Positions 40,330 to 48,075 of a stretch of 64,000 nt of DNA are shown one piece after another. The stretch covers positions 2,728,001-2,792,000 of the forward strand of contig NZ_CP160453.1 of NCBI RefSeq assembly GCF_040744945.1, given 5' to 3'. How positions within the stretch are numbered: the stretch's first letter is position 1; each line of letters begins with the position of its first letter. The stretch comes from Saccharothrix sp. HUAS TT1. Lineage in GTDB: Bacteria; Actinomycetota; Actinomycetes; Mycobacteriales; Pseudonocardiaceae. The notes under the pieces were generated by a model. That model worked only from the letters and a program-made list of their open reading frames with translations, ran no database searches and was not told the origin of the DNA. The position numbers were made by a program, and so were the translations under genes.

Positions 40330-40733
40330 ACGGGCTGCAGCTCCTCGCCCGCCTTCCGGTCGTACTCCTCCTGCGCGGTGCGGATGTCCTCGATGTGCGT
40401 CTCCGACCACACCCTGATCGAGTCCATCAACCCGGCCACGTTGTCGCCCAACGGGGTGAGGCTGTACTCGACGCGCGGTGGCACGCTGGGGTAGACGGCC
40501 CGGTGCACCAGGCCCGCGCGCTCCAGGTCCCGCAGGGTCTGGGTGAGCATCTTCTGGGTGATCCCGTCGAGCCGGCGGCGCAGTTCGCCGAAGCGCAGCG
40601 TGCCCGGCCGCAGGGCGCTCACCACCAGGCACACCCACTTGTTGGTCAGCAGGTCGAGGACCGCTCGTGACGCGCAGCCGCGGAGGAAGGCGTCCGCGCC
40701 GCCGTGGGCGCGCAGGTCAGGGACGGTATACAT
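40326..40733 (-). CDS. HxlR-family transcriptional regulator
   Basis: A 135-aa winged-helix regulator of the HxlR/MarR-like class: AVLDLLTNKWVCLVVSALRPGTLRFGELRRRLDGITQKMLTQTLRDLERAGLVHRAVYPSVPPRVEYSLTPLG is diagnostic. ATG 40733. Divergent from an oxidoreductase gene with 67 nt between the starts. HxlR proteins often sense electrophiles or quinones and control adjacent reductases, which fits this pair. Confidence 0.93.
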   Translation of the reverse strand: MYTVPDLRAHGGADAFLRGCASRAVLDLLTNKWVCLVVSALRPGTLRFGELRRRLDGITQKMLTQTLRDLERAGLVHRAVYPSVPPRVEYSLTPLGDNVAGLMDSIRVWSETHIEDIRTAQEEYDRKAGEELQPV

Positions 40734-40734
40734 G

Positions 40735-40778
40735 AGGTACCTAGATACCATTCAGGTGCCTTCTTCACAAGAGGTACC
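40735..40778. promoter_or_regulatory. Three AGGTRCC direct repeats in the HxlR/oxidoreductase divergent region
   Basis: AGGTACC (40735-40741), AGGTGCC (40754-40760) and AGGTACC (40772-40778) are spaced 19 and 18 nt apart, about two helical turns. The first is also part of GGTACCTAGATACC, a dyad with GGTA/TACC arms. Likely binding sites of the HxlR regulator. Confidence 0.45.
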
Positions 40779-40800
40779 ACCCGACGTGATCCTTTTGACC

Positions 40801-41742
40801 ATGACGAACGAGATGCGAGCGGTCCTGGTCGAAGCCTTCGGCGGGCCGGAGGTGCTGCGGGTGCGGGAACTGCCGAGGCCCGAGCCGGAGCTGGACGAGG
40901 TGCTGGTCGAGGTGCGGGCGATCGGCCTCAACCCGGCCGACTGGAAGGTGCGGCGCGAGGGCTACTGGCTGACCGCGCCGTGGGTGCCGGGCTGGGACGT
41001 CTCCGGCGTGGTGGTGTCGGTGCCCGCCGGGGAGAACCGGTTCGCGGTCGGCGACGAGGTGTTCGGGATGCCCCACTTCCCGCGCCCCGGCCGCGCGTAC
41101 GCCGAGTACGTCGCCGCGCCCGCCAGGCACTTCGCCCGCAAGCCCGCGAACATCGACCACGTGCACGCGGCGGCCCTGCCGCTGGCCGCGCTGACCGCGT
41201 GGCAGGCCCTCACCGAAGCCGCCCGCGTCCAGCCGGGCGAGCGGGTCCTCGTCCACGCCGCCGCGGGCGGTGTCGGGCACCTCGCCGTGCAGCTGGCCAA
41301 GACCCTGGGCGCGCACGTCGTCGGCACGGCGAGCGCCGGCAAGCACGACCTGCTGCGCCGCCTGGGCGCCGACGAGCTGGTCGACTACCGGACCCGGGAC
41401 TTCGGCGAGGTCGAGCCCGTGGACGTGGTCATCGACCTGGTCGGCGGCGCGGACTACGAGCGGCGGTCGATGCGCGTGCTGCGGCCCGGCGGCCGGTACG
41501 TCGGCGTGCCGACGCCCGGCGCGCTCCCCGAACTCCAAGCCGCCGCCGAAGCACTGGGCGTCCGCGCCGCCACCGTGTTCGTGGCCCCGGACCACGCGGC
41601 CCTGGACCACCTGGCCGGCCTGGTGGAACGCGGCGAGCTGGAGGTGGTGGTCGCCGAGACGTTCCCGCTGGAGGACGTGGTCAAGGCGCACGAGGTGGGC
41701 GAGGCCAACCGGACCACGGGCAAGCTCGTGCTGACCGTGTGA
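40801..41742 (+). CDS. Zinc-independent quinone-oxidoreductase-type MDR protein
   Basis: A 313-aa medium-chain dehydrogenase/reductase. The NADPH site is VLVHAAAGGVGHLAVQLAKTLGAHVVGTAS; GLNPADWKVRREGYW and VPGWDVSGVVVSV are family segments. No structural or catalytic zinc cysteines are present. It probably reduces quinones or enones with NADPH. ATG 40801. Divergent from and probably repressed by the HxlR gene. Confidence 0.9.
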   Translation: MTNEMRAVLVEAFGGPEVLRVRELPRPEPELDEVLVEVRAIGLNPADWKVRREGYWLTAPWVPGWDVSGVVVSVPAGENRFAVGDEVFGMPHFPRPGRAYAEYVAAPARHFARKPANIDHVHAAALPLAALTAWQALTEAARVQPGERVLVHAAAGGVGHLAVQLAKTLGAHVVGTASAGKHDLLRRLGADELVDYRTRDFGEVEPVDVVIDLVGGADYERRSMRVLRPGGRYVGVPTPGALPELQAAAEALGVRAATVFVAPDHAALDHLAGLVERGELEVVVAETFPLEDVVKAHEVGEANRTTGKLVLTV

Positions 41743-41856
41743 GACCCGCAGAGGTGCGGCTCGGCGAAGCCGATCTGCGCGGACGCCGCCGCAGGACGAG
41801 AGCGACTTCGCGGACCTTCCCTCGGCCATATGGGCACTGCGCCGGTTGGTGGACGC

Positions 41857-43107
41857 CTAGAGGAACGCGTTCCCGGTCGGGATCTTCGGGCGGCCCAGGG
41901 CGGGGTGGGCCCGGACGGTGGCGGCGCGGTAGACGGCGGCGGTGTCGGTGGCGATGCTGGACCAGTCGAAGTCGGTAACCAGCCTCGCCTTCGCGGCGCG
42001 GGCGCGGCGGGTCGCGGACGGGCGGTCGGCCAGGACGGAGCGGACGGCGGTCGCCAGGGCGTCCACGTCGCCGGGCGCGAAGGACAGGCCCGTGACGCCG
42101 TCCACCACGACCTCGCCGAGACCGCCGGCGGTGGAGGCGACCAGGGGCGTGCCCGCCGCCGCCGCTTCCAGCGCCACGATGCCGAACGGCTCGTACCGGC
42201 TCGGCAGCACGACCGCGTCCGCCGCCGCCAGCACCGCCGCCAGCGCGCGGTCCGACAGGTGGCCGACGAAGTCCACCGCCCGGCGCACCTTGTGCTTGCG
42301 CGCCTGGTCCACCAACCACTCGCGGTGCGTCCCGGTGCCGGCCACGACCAGGCGGGCACCGGGGTGGACGCGCCGGATGCGGGCCAGGGCGGCGATCAGG
42401 TCCTGCACGCCCTTCTCCCACTCCAGCCGCCCGAAGAACAGCAGCAGCGGCGCGCCGGCAGCGCCGTGCGCGGCACGCGCGGCGGCCACGTCGGACGACC
42501 GCACCCGCCACCTGCGCGGCTCGATGCCGTTGTGCAGCACCGTGATCGTCGACGGCTCCACCTCGAACAGGTGCGCCACCTCGGCCCGCATCGCCCCCGA
42601 GCACGTGATCAGCGCGTCCGCCCGGTTCGCCAGCCACCACTCCACCGAGTGCACCTGCTGGTTCAACGTCTGCGACAGCCACCCGCTGTGCCGCCCGGCC
42701 TCGGTCGCGTGCACGGTCGCCACCAGCGGCGCGCCGCACGCCTCCGCCAGAGCGACCGCGGGGTGCGTGACCAGCCAGTCGTGCGCGTGCACCACGTCCG
42801 GCCGCCAGTCGCGCAGCAGCGCCGACCCGGCCCGGACCATGGCGTGGCCCATGGCCAGCGTCCACGCCACCAGGTCGCGCTCGAACACCAGGTGCATCGG
42901 GTCCTCGGCGACCCGGATCAGCCGCACGCCGTCGACGGCGGTGTCCGACGTCGGGTGCGTGACCGCGTCGGTCCCGGCCGGCTGCCGGCACAGCACGACC
43001 ACCTCGTGCCCCTGCGCGGCCAGGTGCCCGGCCAGCGCGTGCACGTGCCGACCCAGCCCGCCCACGACGACGGGCGGGTACTCCCACGACAACATCAGCA
43101 CGCGCAT
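41857..43107 (-). CDS. GT4 glycosyltransferase, Rv3032-like alpha-1,4-glucosyltransferase
   Basis: A 416-aa GT4 enzyme of glycogen-synthase-like type (MRVLMLSWEYPPVVVGGLGRHVHALAGHLA at the N-terminus; FFGRLEWEKGVQDLIAAL and ADAVVLPSRYEPFGIVALEAAAAGTPLVAS at the C-terminus with the E-x7-E pair). The mycobacterial counterpart Rv3032 builds alpha-1,4-glucan chains for methylglucose lipopolysaccharide and capsular glucan. It is followed upstream by a GH57 gene and a methyltransferase in the same order as Rv3032-Rv3031-Rv3030, which supports the assignment. Confidence 0.9.
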   Translation of the reverse strand: MRVLMLSWEYPPVVVGGLGRHVHALAGHLAAQGHEVVVLCRQPAGTDAVTHPTSDTAVDGVRLIRVAEDPMHLVFERDLVAWTLAMGHAMVRAGSALLRDWRPDVVHAHDWLVTHPAVALAEACGAPLVATVHATEAGRHSGWLSQTLNQQVHSVEWWLANRADALITCSGAMRAEVAHLFEVEPSTITVLHNGIEPRRWRVRSSDVAAARAAHGAAGAPLLLFFGRLEWEKGVQDLIAALARIRRVHPGARLVVAGTGTHREWLVDQARKHKVRRAVDFVGHLSDRALAAVLAAADAVVLPSRYEPFGIVALEAAAAGTPLVASTAGGLGEVVVDGVTGLSFAPGDVDALATAVRSVLADRPSATRRARAAKARLVTDFDWSSIATDTAAVYRAATVRAHPALGRPKIPTGNAFL

Positions 43108-43165
43108 GGGCCATCCTCGCACTTCTCGGGAGCGGACCGGGTGGCGCAGGTCCGGGGCGGCGGCG

Positions 43166-44638
43166 TCAACCGGCCAGCCCTCGCGCGTCGAGCCGGCCGA
43201 ACGGGCCGTCGACCAGTCGCAGCTCGGCCGCCCGGTCACGCCCGCGCCCCGCCCGCCGCAGGGCGGCGAGTTCCCGGAACCGGTCGGCGTGCACCTCGGC
43301 CCGGTAGCGGGCGTAGTCGGCGGCCGAGTCCTTGGTGACCATGAACGCCCAGTCGCTGGACAGCGCGAGCAGCGCCTCCCGCACGGCCTGGTCGGCCACC
43401 GGGTCGCGCGCCGCGCCGGACAGGTCCAGCGCCAGCAGCTCCCGCTGGACCTCGGCGTTGCCGTGCACGATGTCGGCGACCTGCGGACCGTTCCACACGT
43501 GCCAGCCCTTGCCCGCGCCCCACGACGACGGCGGCACCTCGACCGGCGCGCCGACGTGCCCGGCCTCGACCGCGCCGCGCAACGTGGTCACCCGCACCCC
43601 GGCCGACGGCAGCAGCCGCAGCACCGCCTCCAGCCACGCCGGGCCCTCGTGCCACCAGTGCCCGTACAGCTCGGTGTCGTACGCGGCGACCACCAGGGAC
43701 GGCTTGCCGTGCCGCTCCTTCAACGCCCGCAGCCGCCGCACCACCGTGTCGACGAAGTCCGCCGCGTGCCGCCGGACCGCCTCGGCGGCCAGGTCCGGGT
43801 CGTACGGCCGCTTGTCGGCCGGCTCCACGTTCTTCCCGGTCACCCGGGACGGCTTGAGCCCGCTGGGGTGGTCGTAGGTGTGGAAGTCCCGGTAGGCCGG
43901 GTCGCCGGGGTAGCCGACCTTGGGCGACCACACCCGGTACGACACCTCCAGGTCGCGCCCGAAGCACAGCACGTCCGAGTCCCCGACCGGCCGGGCCGCG
44001 GCGGTGTCGCCGTGCAGCGACGGGCCGTCCACCAGGAACCGCCGCACGCCGGCGCGCGCGTAGTCGTGCTCCATGCCCGGCGCGTACGCGCACTCCGGCG
44101 CCCAGATGCCCTCGGGCGCCGACCCGATCCGCAGCGCGGTGTCGGCCAACCCGGTGCGCAGCGAGAACATCCGCAGCCGCTGGTCGAGCAGCGGCTGGAA
44201 CGGGTGCGCGGCCGGTCCGCCCAGCAGCTCGACCGCCCGCGAGTCCACGAGGGACCGCAGCACCGGCGAGAAGCCGTGCCGCCACCGCGTCTCGAACCGC
44301 TCCAGCGCCCACGCCGACGCGCGGTGCTCGCGCGCGCCCAGGTCCGGCAGCCGGGGCGCCGCGCCGTGCGCCCGCAGCTGCCAGTCGCCCAGCCAGTCGT
44401 GCAGGCCGCGCAGGCAGTACGGGTCGTCCAGCTGCGCGGCCAGGACCGGCGTGACGCCGAGCGTCAGCACGTCCTCGCGGCCCTCGTCGGCGAACCGCTC
44501 CAGCAGGTCGACCACGGGCAGGTACGAGTGCGCCCACGCCTGGTACAGCCACTCCTCGCCGACCGGCCAGGCGCCGTGGTGCGCCAGCCACGGCAGGTGG
44601 CTGTGCAGGACCAGGCAGAACGTGCCCTCGTCGGTCAC
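43166..44638 (-). CDS. GH57 alpha-glucan branching-type enzyme, Rv3031-like
   Basis: A 490-aa GH57 protein with the N-terminal LVLHSHLPWLAHHG segment, GIWAPECAYAPGME (catalytic Glu region), VVAAYDTELYGHWWHEGPAWLEAVLRLL (catalytic Asp region) and a C-terminal DUF1957-type helical domain (LLALSSDWAFMVTKDSAADYARYRAEVH). Members act as 1,4-alpha-glucan branching enzymes. GTG 44638 overlaps the methyltransferase stop by 4 nt. It lies between a GT4 and a methyltransferase, as in mycobacterial methylglucose lipopolysaccharide synthesis. Confidence 0.92.
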   Translation of the reverse strand: MTDEGTFCLVLHSHLPWLAHHGAWPVGEEWLYQAWAHSYLPVVDLLERFADEGREDVLTLGVTPVLAAQLDDPYCLRGLHDWLGDWQLRAHGAAPRLPDLGAREHRASAWALERFETRWRHGFSPVLRSLVDSRAVELLGGPAAHPFQPLLDQRLRMFSLRTGLADTALRIGSAPEGIWAPECAYAPGMEHDYARAGVRRFLVDGPSLHGDTAAARPVGDSDVLCFGRDLEVSYRVWSPKVGYPGDPAYRDFHTYDHPSGLKPSRVTGKNVEPADKRPYDPDLAAEAVRRHAADFVDTVVRRLRALKERHGKPSLVVAAYDTELYGHWWHEGPAWLEAVLRLLPSAGVRVTTLRGAVEAGHVGAPVEVPPSSWGAGKGWHVWNGPQVADIVHGNAEVQRELLALDLSGAARDPVADQAVREALLALSSDWAFMVTKDSAADYARYRAEVHADRFRELAALRRAGRGRDRAAELRLVDGPFGRLDARGLAG

Positions 44639-45381
44639 CGGCGCACCGCCACGGCGACCAGGTCCAGGCTCGCGTCCAGGTCGTCGGTGGTGATCTCGAA
44701 GTCCTCGGCGCGCACCGACGCCACGGCGGCCAGCAGGTCCTCGGGCCACTCGCCGCCGTCCACCACGACGGCCACCTGCGCGTCGATGACCGACCCGCCG
44801 AACCGCTCGTCCAGGGCGCGCAGCGCCGGACCGTGCCGCAGCCCGGCCAGCAGCTCGACCCGCAGGCCCGCGTCGACCAGCAGCTCGTGCAGCTCGGCGG
44901 GCGCCAGCTCGCGCGTGTGGAACGGGTTGAGCGGCGTGTCGCGACCGGGGGAGAAGGTGATCCGGTTCGGCGTGGTGACGAGCAGCCGCCCGCCGGGCCG
45001 CAGCACCCGGGCGCACTCGGCCAGGAAGCCGGGCTGGTCCCACAGGTGCTCGATGACCTGGAGGTTCGCCACCACGTCCACGCTCCCGTCGCGCAGCGGC
45101 AGCGACGCCAGGTTGCCGCGCAGCACCGCCAGCTCCGGGTACGCGCGGCCGGCGTGCGCGGCGGTCGTCTCGTCGTAGTCGAGCGCGACGACCCGCGCGG
45201 CGCGCCGGGCGATGAGCGCGGCGCCGTAGCCCTCGCCGCACCCCGCCTCCAGCACGACCGCGCCGCCGCAGTGCCGGACGAGGTCCAGGTAGGCCGCCTC
45301 GTGGCGCCTGAACCAGTAGTTCTCCTCGGCGATCCCGGGCACGGTGCGCTCACCGGTGAGGGGCAGCGGCTCGACGGTCAC
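44635..45381 (-). CDS. SAM-dependent methyltransferase, Rv3030-like
   Basis: A 248-aa class I methyltransferase: VVLEAGCGEGYGAALIARRAARVVALDYDETTAAHA, VDVVANLQVIEHLWDQPGFLAECARVLRPGGRLLVTTPN. The N-terminus LTGERTVPGIAEENYWFRRHEAAYL is shared with Rv3030-type proteins, proposed to methylate glucan or its precursor. GTG start. First gene of a three-gene operon with GH57 and GT4. A dyad similar to the one before etfB lies 20 nt upstream of the start. Confidence 0.88.
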   Translation of the reverse strand: MTVEPLPLTGERTVPGIAEENYWFRRHEAAYLDLVRHCGGAVVLEAGCGEGYGAALIARRAARVVALDYDETTAAHAGRAYPELAVLRGNLASLPLRDGSVDVVANLQVIEHLWDQPGFLAECARVLRPGGRLLVTTPNRITFSPGRDTPLNPFHTRELAPAELHELLVDAGLRVELLAGLRHGPALRALDERFGGSVIDAQVAVVVDGGEWPEDLLAAVASVRAEDFEITTDDLDASLDLVAVAVRR

Positions 45382-45400
45382 CGGACCAGCCTAGTTGCTC

Positions 45401-45416
45401 GTTACTCACGGGTAGG
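45401..45416. promoter_or_regulatory. Candidate TetR-type operator upstream of the methyltransferase gene
   Basis: GTTACTCACGGGTAGG, an imperfect dyad (TTACT/GGTAG), 20 nt upstream of the methyltransferase GTG. It closely resembles GCTACTGGCGGGTAAC before etfB. Confidence 0.35.
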
Positions 45417-45509
45417 CAGCGCCCGGCCGGTCCGGCCTCACTGATTAGTGTGAATGCACTACCGCCCGGTGGTGTGAATTTGTCGCTATATGCATTCGCG
45501 GTGGAGGTC

Positions 45510-45528
45510 GTTGATTCCTGGAATCAAC
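45510..45528. promoter_or_regulatory. Perfect 19-bp palindrome
   Basis: GTTGATTCCTGGAATCAAC has two perfect 9-bp arms around one central base. It lies in the middle of the divergent intergenic region, 168 nt upstream of the coiled-coil gene and 129 nt upstream of the methyltransferase gene. It looks like a dimeric repressor or activator site; the cognate protein is unknown. Confidence 0.5.
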
Positions 45529-45695
45529 ACCATCGGGTGAGCTGCACCCAGCTGTTTCGGATCTTCCCTGATGGTGTTTCCCCTGTAAGAAGGGTGCATC
45601 GACGGTGTTGTACCAGGGTAGTCGTGAGTGGTCGTATGCCGCTTGGGTGCCTTACGCTCGGCACCCTCGGCAATCTTCAACCGAGTGGGGCCGCC

Positions 45696-46796
45696 ATGGG
45701 TGCTAAAGAGCCGGAGATCGTTCCCCTGCACGCGGGTTTCGACGTCGTCTACCGGGGTTTCCACCGCCGCCAGGTGATCGAGCACCTGGAGAACCTGGAC
45801 GAACAGCTCAAGTACACGACCCTCGACCGCGCCGAGGCGCTGGCCCAGGCGGCCGACCTGCGCAAGCTGCTGGAGATGACCAGGCACGACCTGGACGAGG
45901 CCAGGACCCGCGTCGAGCGGCTGGAGATGTCGCCGAGCACGACCGCGGGCGCGTCCGAGCGGCTGCACCGGATGCTGACGCTGGCCGAGGACGAGGCGAA
46001 CGAGCTGCGGTTGCGGGCGGAGCGCGACGCCGCGGCGCTGCGGGAGCGGACCGAGGCGGAGGTGGCCGCCCGGCGGAGCGAGGTGGAGGCGGAGCTGGCC
46101 GCGCTGCGCGCGGAGGCCGACGCGCACGCGGACGCGCAGCGCGAGGCCGCGAGCAGGCGGGCGGCGGAGCTGGAGCAGTGCGAGGTCGACCTGGAACGGC
46201 GTCGGGCCGAGGTGGAGGCGCACCTCAGGGCCCGTGCCGAGGAGGTGGAGGCCGAGTGCGCCGCCGCGGTGGCGGAGGCGGAGCGCGAGGCGGACCGGTT
46301 GGCGCGGGAGGCGGCCGAGCGGTGCGCGGCGCTGGAGGCGGAGTCCGATGCCAAGCGCGCCAGGGCGCAGAACTTCTTCGAGCTGACCATGAACCGGCGG
46401 CGGCACGAGGCCGAGCAGCACTTCGCCGAGCAGGAGGAGCTGGCCAAGGCGCGGGCCGCGTTCCTGATCAAGCTGGCGGCGCGGGAGGCGAACCGGCGCA
46501 TCGGCGAGATGCAGCAGCAGTCCGACGACCTGCGTGAGCTGCGGCGGTCGGTGGCGGCTCAGCTCGCCTCGGCGCGCGGTGCGCTGGAGTCGGCGGCGGA
46601 CCGGATGCCGAGCTTGATCCCGGAGCAGACGAGCGCCGGGCAGGTGAGCGCCGGGCAGGTGAGCGCCGGGCAGGTGAGCGCCGGGCAGGTGAGCGCCGGG
46701 CAGATGAGCACGAAGCAGGCGACCGCAGAGCAGGCGGGCACGAAGCAGGCGGGCGCCGAACCCGCGGGCGCCGACGGCCAGCGGGTCGGTGCTTGA
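45696..46796 (+). CDS. DivIVA/Wag31-like coiled-coil protein with repeat tail
   Basis: A 366-aa soluble protein. The N-terminus (IVPLHAGFDVVYRGFHRRQVIEHLENLDEQL) resembles the DivIVA membrane-binding segment, where an aromatic/basic loop senses curved membrane. Residues about 40-300 are a long charged coiled coil rich in Glu, Arg and Ala. The tail (about 310-355) consists of SAGQV repeats from a 15-bp DNA repeat. ATG 45696. DivIVA-type proteins organise polar growth in actinomycetes; this paralogue may act at the pole or septum. It overlaps the next small gene by 1 nt (TGATG). Confidence 0.75.
   Translation: MGAKEPEIVPLHAGFDVVYRGFHRRQVIEHLENLDEQLKYTTLDRAEALAQAADLRKLLEMTRHDLDEARTRVERLEMSPSTTAGASERLHRMLTLAEDEANELRLRAERDAAALRERTEAEVAARRSEVEAELAALRAEADAHADAQREAASRRAAELEQCEVDLERRRAEVEAHLRARAEEVEAECAAAVAEAEREADRLAREAAERCAALEAESDAKRARAQNFFELTMNRRRHEAEQHFAEQEELAKARAAFLIKLAAREANRRIGEMQQQSDDLRELRRSVAAQLASARGALESAADRMPSLIPEQTSAGQVSAGQVSAGQVSAGQVSAGQMSTKQATAEQAGTKQAGAEPAGADGQRVGA
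46631..46765 (+). repeat. 15-bp minisatellite coding SAGQV repeats
   Basis: Five near-identical copies of GAGCGCCGGGCAGGT (46631-46705, the last with AGAT) followed by about four decayed copies. The period is a multiple of three, so copy-number change would lengthen or shorten the protein tail without a frameshift. Confidence 0.9.
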
Positions 46797-47053
46797 TGGC
46801 GGTGCGGTTCCCGGTGGTGCGGCTGGTGGTGGCGGGTGTGGTCGCGGTGCCGGCCGCGCTCGCCGCGGCGGCCTTCGCGGTGGGCGGTGGCGTCGCGACC
46901 ACCGGTCCGCCCGCGTTCACGCACCCCGCGAAAGCGCCGGTGCGGCCGACGGTCGAACCGGTCGGGGCCACAGCGGTGGGAGCAGGTCCGGCGCTGGGGT
47001 TCCAGCGCCCGCGGTCGGGCGGTGTCGGTCGAGTCGACGTGCGAGTCGGGTGA
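46796..47053 (+). CDS. Small membrane-anchored or secreted hypothetical protein
   Basis: An 85-aa protein: a hydrophobic segment at about residues 5-32 (VVRLVVAGVVAVPAALAAAAFAVGGGVA), then a Pro-rich 50-residue tail. It could be a signal anchor or an exported peptide. No family recognised. ATG shares one base with the stop of the coiled-coil gene, indicating translational coupling, and the next gene starts 10 nt later. Confidence 0.6.
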   Translation: MAVRFPVVRLVVAGVVAVPAALAAAAFAVGGGVATTGPPAFTHPAKAPVRPTVEPVGATAVGAGPALGFQRPRSGGVGRVDVRVG

Positions 47054-47063
47054 GGGGGCGCTG

Positions 47064-47909
47064 GTGTCCGAGGTGGTGGCGGTCGTGTTCGGGTTGTGCG
47101 CCTTGTCGTTCGCCGGGGGCTGCGTGCTGACCGCGATCATGCTCAGGCGGGACGCGCCGCCGGAGCCCGAGTCGGAACCGGCGCCGGAACCGCCCGCGCC
47201 CCGCGTCGAACCACCGTGGCCGCCGCAGGACTACGCGACCAAGCCGATCCACCGCAACCCGGTCGTGGGCTTCCCGACCGCGCTGCCCTCCCCGCCGCCG
47301 CGCCCGAACCTGGTCCTGGTCCCCGACCCGAGGCCGGAGACCGAGCGGCCCGTGCGGCTGGACGAGGTGCGCCGGATGCACGTGGTCCGCGAGGGCTCGG
47401 AACCCGCCACGAGCCTGCTGTCCCACGCCGAAACCACCGAGCTGCCCGCCCTCACCGCGCTCGCCGAACTACCCGAGCCGGACAACGGCACCGTGCCCGC
47501 CCAGCCGACCGCGCCGGACGGCCGGATCAAGCCGCCCGCACCGGATGAGCAGGTCGCGCCAACCGCACTGGACGGCCAAGTCGAACTGGCCGCACTGGAC
47601 GGCCAAGTCGAGCCGACCACACCGGATGGCCGGGTCGTACCGACCTCGCTGAACGGGCAGGTCGAGCCGACCTCGCCGGACGGCCAAGTCGAACCGGCGT
47701 CGCCGGGGCAGCCGAGCGCGTCCGCCGAACCCGTCCTGATCCAGGTGCCCGCCCAACCCGAGCCGGTCCTGCGCGCGACAGCACCGAAGGCCATCACGTG
47801 CGAGGACACCGCGCCCGAACGCACCGACCCGGACCCGGCGGCCGACAAGCCGTCGACCGCCGGGCCGGGTGCCGGACCGACCACGGCCCGCCGCCGGTCC
47901 AACCGGTGA
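47064..47909 (+). CDS. Single-pass membrane protein with Pro-rich and DGQVEP-repeat tail
   Basis: A 281-aa protein starting at GTG 47064 behind GAGGGGG. One membrane helix (about residues 2-27, VVAVVFGLCALSFAGGCVLTAIML) is followed by a long Pro/Glu-rich low-complexity region. Residues 149-213 hold about seven 9-aa repeats of the type xLDGQVEPx. No family recognised. Third gene of the coiled-coil cluster; its single-pass topology with a long tail suggests scaffold or cell-envelope binding, unproven. Confidence 0.7.
   Translation: MSEVVAVVFGLCALSFAGGCVLTAIMLRRDAPPEPESEPAPEPPAPRVEPPWPPQDYATKPIHRNPVVGFPTALPSPPPRPNLVLVPDPRPETERPVRLDEVRRMHVVREGSEPATSLLSHAETTELPALTALAELPEPDNGTVPAQPTAPDGRIKPPAPDEQVAPTALDGQVELAALDGQVEPTTPDGRVVPTSLNGQVEPTSPDGQVEPASPGQPSASAEPVLIQVPAQPEPVLRATAPKAITCEDTAPERTDPDPAADKPSTAGPGAGPTTARRRSNR
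47508..47702 (+). repeat. 27-bp degenerate coding repeats
   Basis: About seven degenerate units encoding 9-aa repeats (PDGRIKPPA, LDGQVELAA, LDGQVEPTT, PDGRVVPTS, LNGQVEPTS, PDGQVEPAS). The period is a multiple of three. Confidence 0.8.
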
Positions 47910-47931
47910 CGGGCCGCTCGGTCGTCAGGTC

Positions 47932-48075
47932 TCAGCGCTTGCGGAACTTGCGGATCAGTTGCTGAGCCTTGGCCTTGTTCCGGGGGTCGCGTGCTGCCTG
48001 CTTGACCTGTTCGGTGACCCGGCGGCCCTGCGGACTGCGGGCGAACGCGGCGAGCTTGCTGAACAGATTTGCCAT
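47932..48075 (-). CDS. Very small basic protein
   Basis: A 47-aa protein (MANLFSKLAAFARSPQGRRV at the start, KAQQLIRKFRKR at the end) with net positive charge, predicted amphipathic helices and no cysteine. ATG 48075 has an excellent Shine-Dalgarno, AAGGAGGTG, so it is very probably translated. Small proteins of this look are common in actinobacteria and uncharacterised; nucleic-acid or membrane binding is possible. Convergent with the repeat-tail gene. Confidence 0.75.
   Translation of the reverse strand: MANLFSKLAAFARSPQGRRVTEQVKQAARDPRNKAKAQQLIRKFRKR

Larger units (their letters stand above)
45382..45695. other. Intergenic region between divergent methyltransferase and coiled-coil genes
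   Basis: 314 nt with lower GC than its flanks. It contains the dyad 45401-45416, the perfect palindrome 45510-45528 and a hairpin GGGTGCC (45645-45651) / GGCACCC (45660-45666) about 30 nt before the ATG of the coiled-coil gene. No convincing gene or RNA family recognised. Confidence 0.6.

Noticed and set aside
41780..41860. Possible gene remnant ending QDESDFADLPSAIWALRR
   Set aside because: The short stretch between convergent genes reads protein-like on the plus strand but has no start, ribosome-binding site or recognisable family. It could be chance or a decayed 3-prime end.
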